Of a stretch of DNA of 42,885 nt, positions 38,501-42,885 are shown in pieces. Position 1 is the stretch's first letter, and each line of letters opens with the position of its first letter. The notes beneath the pieces were generated by a model that did no database searches, was not told the DNA's origin, and was given only the letters and a program-made list of their open reading frames with translations. The stretch comes from Chloroflexota bacterium (GTDB lineage Bacteria > Chloroflexota > Anaerolineae > Anaerolineales > Villigracilaceae): the NCBI GenBank assembly GCA_016866215.1, contig VGNE01000032.1, forward strand, positions 1-42,885. Direction: 5' to 3'. The position numbers were made by a program, and so were the translations under genes.

Positions 38501-39883
38501 CTATTGTGAGATTTCTCTTTCGTATTCTGCTTGAACAGCCTTGAGGAGACCAGCAGCGTCTTGCTCACCAGCAACCATCTTCTGGAGCTCGGGCGTCCAG
38601 CCCTGGGCGAAGATCGAGCTCGTCGCGTTGGCTATGAAGTCCATCGCACCGCTTAACTTAGGTCCTGCGGAAAGTGTATCGATGGTGACCGAGCCGGCAG
38701 CAACTGTTGGTACTGAGGCATCAGCCGGTCCGCCAGGGTTTGATCCCATTCCATCGACGTTAATCTGTCGAGCCGTTTCGTTCGTGGCAGCCCAGTTGAA
38801 GAAGAATGCGGCGCAGTCTGCGTGCTTGGCATTGGCGGCGATACCGTACGTTAGCGGAGCGGACATAGCAGCATACCCTCCCCCAGCCTCAGCGGGCGGG
38901 AACAGGAAGAATCCGACATTGCCGGGCATGGCTGCGTCGTAGCCGCCGTTCTGCCAGTCGCCGTTAAAGGTGAAGACACCTTCACCATTACCGAAACGGC
39001 TGGCGGCGTCAGTGTATTCGATAGCATTGATATCGGGCGGGAAGTAGCCGTTCTGGATCCACATTTCAAGGTGCTGGGCAGCGATGAGGTTCGTCGGGGT
39101 ATCGATTGTCGCGCCGGGCTTCTGGAAGATCCAGTCGTTAATCGGTCCGACCAGGCCGTAGGCGGCCATCAGGTTCTGAAGCGGGAACGCAAGCCCCATG
39201 CCGCTCTTGGCGCTACCCCACTCCATGATCGGTTGGAGCCCGGCGGCTTTGGCCGCGGCGAGCAGGGCTTCGAACTCGGCGACCGTCTGGGGCGGCTCGG
39301 TCATGCCAATCTGCGCCGCCAGCGTTTTGTTGTAGAAGACGCCGGTCATGCTGTAGTTGAGACCCATGGCGTAAAGCGTGCCGGAACCGCGGATCCAGTT
39401 TGCATCCAACCGGTTCTGGTTAAGCTGTGGCACCGGCCACTCGTTCCAGCCGAAAGCCGTCGCGTAGTTGTCCAAGTTCAACAAGAGGCCGTCCTGCGCG
39501 AACGAGACCATCGTCGGCAGCCGGATCAGGTCGGGCGGGTTGTCACTCGCGAGAAGCAGTGGCGTCGTGGTGATGAGATTCGCGAACTGTTCCATGCTGA
39601 TGTCCCAGGTGACGTTCGGGAACTGCTTCGTGAACTCTTCGGTCAGCTGTGTGGGCATATCCCAGCCAGTCTCGAAGGTGACTTTCATCACGACAGGATC
39701 CGTCCCGCAGTTCGGGACCGTAGTAGCCGGAGGCTCCGTCGGCACTTCCGTTGACGGAGCCACAGTAGCAGGAGCTACAGTAGCTGGAACCTCAGTTGTT
39801 GCTGGTGCTCCACAGGAAGAAAGCAACATGGATGCCAAAACCAGCAAGCTTACCAAAGAATATAACACGGTTTTTTTGATCAT
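38501..39883 (-). CDS. Extracellular sugar-binding lipoprotein of an ABC transporter (family 1)
   Basis: 460 residues. The signal peptide MIKKTVLYSLVSLLVLASMLLSSCGAP has a lipobox LSSC, so the mature protein is lipid-anchored at Cys24. A Thr/Pro/Val-rich linker (about 27-57) follows. The family 1 fold then shows VTWDISMEQFANLITTTPLLLASDNPPDLIRLP, YNKTLAAQIG, MEWGSAKSG, FTFNGDWQNGGYDAA and YGIAANAKHADCAAFFFNWAA. AAGGAG precedes the ATG. It is expressed from a LacI-controlled promoter at 40041-40069. The ligand is probably an oligosaccharide, but no residue identifies it. Confidence 0.94.
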   Translation of the reverse strand: MIKKTVLYSLVSLLVLASMLLSSCGAPATTEVPATVAPATVAPSTEVPTEPPATTVPNCGTDPVVMKVTFETGWDMPTQLTEEFTKQFPNVTWDISMEQFANLITTTPLLLASDNPPDLIRLPTMVSFAQDGLLLNLDNYATAFGWNEWPVPQLNQNRLDANWIRGSGTLYAMGLNYSMTGVFYNKTLAAQIGMTEPPQTVAEFEALLAAAKAAGLQPIMEWGSAKSGMGLAFPLQNLMAAYGLVGPINDWIFQKPGATIDTPTNLIAAQHLEMWIQNGYFPPDINAIEYTDAASRFGNGEGVFTFNGDWQNGGYDAAMPGNVGFFLFPPAEAGGGYAAMSAPLTYGIAANAKHADCAAFFFNWAATNETARQINVDGMGSNPGGPADASVPTVAAGSVTIDTLSAGPKLSGAMDFIANATSSIFAQGWTPELQKMVAGEQDAAGLLKAVQAEYEREISQ

Positions 39884-40021
39884 TTCTCAATCTCCTTTGT
39901 GAGTTTGAACAAGGATTCAATATGAGGATGGGGATCTTGGTGTTTTAAATTCTCAATTAGATATACCTCCTGATCTTTTAAAATGGGAAGGACATGAATG
40001 GCGCTTATGTTAGTGGTATCC

Positions 40022-40069
40022 TGAAAGCACTTTCATAACGAGTATACCACTTTTCAATTTGAGAGTCAA
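40022..40069 (-). promoter_or_regulatory. LacI-regulated promoter of the sugar transporter operon
   Basis: On the minus strand TTGACT (40069-40064), a 17-bp spacer and TATACT (40046-40041) form a near-consensus promoter. Immediately downstream lies TGAAAGTGCTTTCA (40035-40022), a LacI-family operator over the expected transcription start. Repressor binding would block initiation. Confidence 0.85.
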
Positions 40070-40080
40070 TAACCAGATTT

Positions 40081-41085
40081 TTATGCAGTTTGACGTTCGA
40101 TTAAGGTGAGGGGAAGCTTGACATGCCTTGTTGGTCTGGAAGGTGATTCGATCTGGGAAAGTAATATTTCCACCGCCAACCTTCCCGACTCGTCCAAGTG
40201 CTGATGGATGGTGGTCAGGTCGGCATATTCAGCCAAATCGAGGTCATCAAAACCTACTACTGCGAGTTGCTCGGGTACCTGGATTTTCAACTGGCGGGCG
40301 GCTTTCAGCACACCCAGGGCTTGGAAGTCTGTTGCAACAAATATGGCAGTAGGTGGCTGGGGCATACTGAGCAATTCCGCAGCGACCTTGCGGGTTTGCT
40401 CTTGTGAATACGGGGCGAGCCTTACAAACGCATCGGGGAGCTCGATCCCAGCCTCTTGCAGACCCTGACGAAACCCGACCAGGCGCTGGCTGACAGGGTG
40501 GAGGGAATATTCAGGCAAATCAGTGTCGCCCAAAAAAGCGATTCGGCGATGGCCTTTTTTTAGCAAATATTGTGCCGCCATGCGTCCCCCCATGACGTCA
40601 TCGATCTCCACGCTGCTCAGGTTCGGGTGCGGGAACTCAACCAACACGGTAGGTAAGCCATGGTCCACAAGGCGGCGAGCATCGGCGTCATCAACCGGCA
40701 GTGAAAGTATGATGAGGCCATCCAAATTGCCAGTCAGCGGCACGGAGGAGAGAAGACTTTTCAGGCGTTCCGCCGAATCAACCGTGTAAATGACCAACTC
40801 AAATTTCTTGGCAGATAACGCCTCGGCAATTCCCCGTAAACGCTGGACAAAAGATGGTGCAGTGAAAAATGGCGAGATAACTCCAATCCGCCCAGTTCCT
40901 CGCATGGCGCGGGCACGGGCTTCCGCTTTGGGTACGAAACCAAGCGCGTCGATGGCAGCCAGGATTCGAACGCGTGTATCGCCGTTAACTTTATCGGGTG
41001 TGTTAATCATCCGTGAGACCGTAGTGATGCTTACTCCGGCATGCCTGGCAACATCATAAATGGTGGGGGGCTTGTTAGGTGGCAT
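40081..41085 (-). CDS. LacI-family transcriptional regulator
   Basis: 334 residues: an N-terminal helix-turn-helix (TIYDVARHAGVSITTVSRMINTPDKVNGDTRVRILAAIDALGFVP), then a periplasmic-binding-protein-like effector domain with GRIGVISPFF, GLIILSLPVD, VEIDDVMGGRMAAQYLLKKGHRRIAFLG and PTAIFVATDFQALGVLKAARQLKIQVPEQLAVVGFDDLDLAEY. It probably senses the imported sugar or a metabolite of it. The same operator sequence lies in its own promoter and in the transporter promoter, so it should repress both. The core hinge-helix region (KAEARARAMRG) is slightly atypical. Confidence 0.95.
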   Translation of the reverse strand: MPPNKPPTIYDVARHAGVSITTVSRMINTPDKVNGDTRVRILAAIDALGFVPKAEARARAMRGTGRIGVISPFFTAPSFVQRLRGIAEALSAKKFELVIYTVDSAERLKSLLSSVPLTGNLDGLIILSLPVDDADARRLVDHGLPTVLVEFPHPNLSSVEIDDVMGGRMAAQYLLKKGHRRIAFLGDTDLPEYSLHPVSQRLVGFRQGLQEAGIELPDAFVRLAPYSQEQTRKVAAELLSMPQPPTAIFVATDFQALGVLKAARQLKIQVPEQLAVVGFDDLDLAEYADLTTIHQHLDESGRLAVEILLSQIESPSRPTRHVKLPLTLIERQTA

Positions 41086-41110
41086 AGAATCCTTGAATGA
41101 AAGAAAAAAA

Positions 41111-41153
41111 ATGAAAGCACTTTCATTATAATTACTTCAAGCATGGTTGTCAA
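41111..41153 (-). promoter_or_regulatory. Autoregulated consensus promoter and operator of the LacI gene
   Basis: On the minus strand TTGACA (41153-41148), a 17-bp spacer and TATAAT (41130-41125) are a perfect sigma-70 promoter. The operator TGAAAGTGCTTTCA (41125-41112) abuts the -10 box and is identical to the one at 40022-40035. Confidence 0.9.
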
Positions 41154-41249
41154 ATGAAAAGGAAGATATATTTTCTAACCATACATGACTCCACTGCAAA
41201 AAGGGTAGCGGGCCTCCTCAAAACAGCGAAACCTTAATATAATCGGCGC

Positions 41250-41933
41250 ATGTTCAAGAAAAACACCAAACACCAGCAACCGGCGCTAATCAGCGCCGCC
41301 AGCGAACTGCCAGAGAAGCAACCCAGGCGCCTGGAGCATTTCTGGGCAGGCACATTCTACCGTGAATTCTTCTGCCGCATTGATGAAGAAGCCTTTGCAG
41401 TTCTGTATTCCGAGGTGGATTCCCGTCCGAACGCGCCGGTCAACGTGCTGGTCGGATTGGAAGCGCTGAAAGCCGGATTTGGCTGGAGCGACCTGGAATT
41501 GTACGAACACTTTTGTTACGATCTGCAAGTGCGCTACGCCCTGGGATACGATCGCTTGGGCGATGGCGACTTCGAGATCCGCACGTTGTATTACTTTCGA
41601 GAACGCCTGAGCCGGTACAATGCCGAGCACGGCATCAACCTGCTGGAAAAAGCGTTCGAGAATATCACCGACGCGCAGATTGTGGACTTGAAAGTCCGCA
41701 CGGGGATGCAGCGCATGGACTCGACCCAAATCGCCAGCAACATCGTTTCCGCCAGCCGCCTGCAATTGCTGGTCGAAGCCCTGCAACGCCTCGAACGCAT
41801 CTTGAGCGAAGCAGATCAGGTTCGGCTGGCAGAGACCTTTGCGCCAATCAGGAATGTGGTAAAGCATGCCGAACATCCTTGCTTTCATTCCCAAATTGAC
41901 TTAAGTCCTCGGCATCTTGAATCAAAAACTTGA
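41250..41933 (+). pseudogene. Truncated IS1182/IS5-like transposase
   Basis: The first 210 residues or so match the N-terminal part of DDE transposases with a DUF772/InsH-type domain: FFCRIDEEAFAVLYSEVDSRPNAPVNVLVGLEALKAGFGWSDLELYEH, LGDGDFEIRTLYYFRERL, and DLKVRTGMQRMDSTQIASNI. Full-length members have about twice the length and include the catalytic DDE core, which is missing. At about 41880 the frame enters antisense methyltransferase sequence, so the last 18 residues are not transposase. ATG 41250 follows a possible TATAAT (41239-41244). Confidence 0.8.
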
Positions 41934-42180
41934 ATTTCGGGTAGTTCTTTCGTGCCAATTCAACTTGCTAGTTCATTACATCCAACCCAATATAACTTTT
42001 AGGTTGAAGTTGAATCAACAAAAATGCGCCGTAGCCAGGGCAACATCCGATCTCAAGTACATCTTTGTCTTGCAACTCCAGTCCCATTTGATGGAAGATG
42101 GGCATTTCAAAGAATCGTTGTCCAAATTTGCGAGGTAACGACTGCATGGCGCGGAATTCAGTTGTTGAGAGTTTCAGAGT
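41881..42180 (-). pseudogene. Class I SAM-dependent methyltransferase remnant with in-frame TAG
   Basis: Minus-strand codons read QSLPRKFGQRFFEMPIFHQM, then VLEIGCCPGYGAFLLIQLQP and YIGLDVMN, TAG (41970-41968), QVELARKNYPKFKFLIQDAE, DLSQFGNES. This is motif I and the following half of a methyltransferase. The TAG stands where homologues have a sense codon, usually Glu. The gene is cut at about 41880, where the truncated transposase begins, so the substrate domain is gone. A possible start is ATG 42147 or further upstream. Confidence 0.75.
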
Positions 42181-42188
42181 TTTAAAAC

Positions 42189-42210
42189 CCTCCCCGTTTG
42201 GTCGGGGAGG
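42189..42210 (-). terminator. Intrinsic terminator of the 42222-42485 gene
   Basis: CCTCCCCG (42189-42196) and CGGGGAGG (42203-42210) form a stem. On the minus strand it is followed by GTTTTAAAA, just beyond the stop of the small gene. Confidence 0.7.
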
Positions 42211-42221
42211 ACGGTGTGGGG

Positions 42222-42485
42222 CTACGCTGTCTCTGCCAAGCCCATAGCTTGAAGCATTTCTTCGTTGCTTGCGAATTTGAATTCCTCAAGTCCGCGCTTT
42301 TTGGCTTCCTCCGCCTCGATTGCTTCGAGGCGTTTGATGGCATCTTTCGTGATGATCGGTTTGTTGAGTTCCTTCACCTTTGCAGCAAGTGCTTCTGAAT
42401 TTACATTGGCAGATGGTTTGGTCTGCAAATATTGCCAGACGGCTTTTGCTGCGCTGATCCCGTCTTTGCGGGCATACCCGACCAA
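42222..42485 (-). CDS. Small hypothetical protein, N-terminus probably lost
   Basis: About 87 residues from a TTG start: VGYARKDGISAAKAVWQYLQT, then an alanine/lysine-rich helical stretch and EEFKFASNEEMLQAMGLAETA. The family is not recognised. The frame is open upstream for another 20 codons, through the palindrome at 42507-42539, with no better start, which suggests that the original 5' end was disrupted by the repeat. A terminator follows the stop. Confidence 0.5.
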   Translation of the reverse strand: MVGYARKDGISAAKAVWQYLQTKPSANVNSEALAAKVKELNKPIITKDAIKRLEAIEAEEAKKRGLEEFKFASNEEMLQAMGLAETA

Positions 42486-42506
42486 TCCCTCGCTGGCTTT
42501 AAACTC

Positions 42507-42539
42507 AGACCTCCGAGTTCTTTGAGAACTCGGAGGTCT
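42507..42539. repeat. 33-bp palindrome, intergenic copy
   Basis: AGACCTCCGAGTTCTT (42507-42522) opens the palindrome, which closes with GAACTCGGAGGTCT and is followed by TTTTTT. It could serve as an intrinsic terminator on the plus strand. It is 32/33 identical to the copy inside the DHODH-like gene at 28773-28805. Confidence 0.92.
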
Positions 42540-42546
42540 TTTTTAT

Positions 42547-42756
42547 CTACACTGCCGCGTCTGCGGAAATTCTCTGGTACAAAAACTCTTCCACATTTGT
42601 GGATTGACTGGCGTGTTCAATGGTCATACTCACTACGCGCCCCTGACTGTCGAGGTCAAGATAAATATTTTCATTCAACTCCTGTGTTTCCTCGGGCGGG
42701 TTGGTTGAAAATTCCAATAAAGTTGTATCCGTGTCTGCAAAATATTTAATTCTCAT
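42547..42756 (-). CDS. DUF2283 domain-containing protein
   Basis: 69 residues: MRIKYFADTDTTLLEFSTN followed by ENIYLDLDSQGRVVSMTIEHAS. This is the DUF2283 pattern of a short beta-rich protein (YxxxxDxLxIxF...xVxxDxDxxGxVvgiEI). Such genes are often found next to toxin-antitoxin or mobile DNA, and the function is unknown. The 42222-42485 gene follows it on the same strand. Confidence 0.8.
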   Translation of the reverse strand: MRIKYFADTDTTLLEFSTNPPEETQELNENIYLDLDSQGRVVSMTIEHASQSTNVEEFLYQRISADAAV

Positions 42757-42786
42757 GGTTGATTAACTTACAGAAAGGCTAAAGAG

Positions 42787-42853
42787 CTACTGCTCACCGA
42801 ATACGGCATAATTTGGTTGCTTCACGACCAAAGGAGGCCGCCGATGAGCAGTA
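42787..42853. repeat. Inverted repeat flanking the start of the last gene
   Basis: CTACTGCTCACCGA (42787-42800) and CGATGAGCAGTAG (42841-42853) are near-complementary, about 40 bp apart. The right arm includes the ATG of the next ORF. It may be part of an insertion-sequence end. Confidence 0.55.
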
Positions 42854-42885
42854 GTCAGGAATTGTACAACCAACTGAGTGAAAAA
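42843..42885 (+). CDS. Partial CDS, probable transposase start
   Basis: ATG 42843, preceded by AAAGGAGG, opens MSSSQELYNQLSEK and runs off the window. The N-terminus resembles IS4-type transposases, and the inverted repeat next to it supports a mobile element, but 14 residues are too few for certainty. Confidence 0.4.

Noticed and set aside
41968-41970. TAG in the methyltransferase read as pyrrolysine
   Set aside because: The gene is truncated by a transposase fragment anyway, and no Pyl machinery is expected in this lineage; a nonsense mutation is the simpler reading.
1-42885. CRISPR arrays, tRNA or rRNA genes
   Set aside because: The repeats are dispersed palindromes of different families without regular spacers, and no tRNA cloverleaf with TTCGA-type arm or rRNA segment was recognised.

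Overview
The window reads as a chromosomal stretch of an anaerobic Chloroflexota bacterium, most likely Anaerolineae/Anaerolineales. This is inferred from protein character, an F420-type reductase, the fused AroKB, and many short repeats at gene junctions; no rRNA is present to confirm it.

Region 1 (363-16056, all + strand) is an aromatic amino acid locus. It begins with a broken DAHP synthase/TrpB chimera, then trpA, a class I aminotransferase and pheA. A second unit follows: aroH-aroF-tyrA-aroA-aroE-aroC-aroKB-aroQ. Together these encode all seven shikimate steps plus the branches to prephenate, phenylalanine and tyrosine. Before aroH lies a consensus promoter, a 25-codon ORF packed with Trp/Phe/Tyr codons that would be nearly leaderless, and an intrinsic terminator, which together look like a transcription attenuator. 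The unit runs on through tightly packed genes for an esterase, an MFS transporter, a metallo-beta-lactamase-fold hydrolase and a quinate-5-dehydrogenase-like protein.

Region 2 (16057-32965) is housekeeping: a YdbC/PC4 protein, RNase Y with RecX, malic enzyme, transporters, TrpS, Dtd, a cold-shock protein, a dihydroorotate-dehydrogenase-like flavoprotein, a CoA-transferase, and an ECF sigma/anti-sigma/membrane-protein set. A small SelW-type selenoprotein precedes trpS. Its CxxU selenocysteine is an in-frame TGA followed by a SECIS-like hairpin, so ordinary gene calling truncates it.

Region 3 (33163-41085, all - strand) is a carbohydrate module made of two compositionally different blocks. An AT-rich block holds an acetylxylan esterase-like enzyme, a sucrose-phosphorylase-like GH13 and a small kinase. 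A GC-rich block holds an ABC sugar transporter without its ATPase. A LacI regulator follows, with identical operators at its own promoter and at the transporter promoter. Region 4 (41250-42885) is decay: a truncated transposase fused to a broken methyltransferase, small orphan genes, and the start of another probable transposase.

A theme of the whole window is short palindromic repeats. They occupy gene junctions and also lie in frame inside conserved enzymes (tyrA, aroA, aroE, aroC, aroK, aroB, the MBL hydrolase and the DHODH-like gene). One 33-bp palindrome occurs both inside a gene and between genes with a single mismatch.
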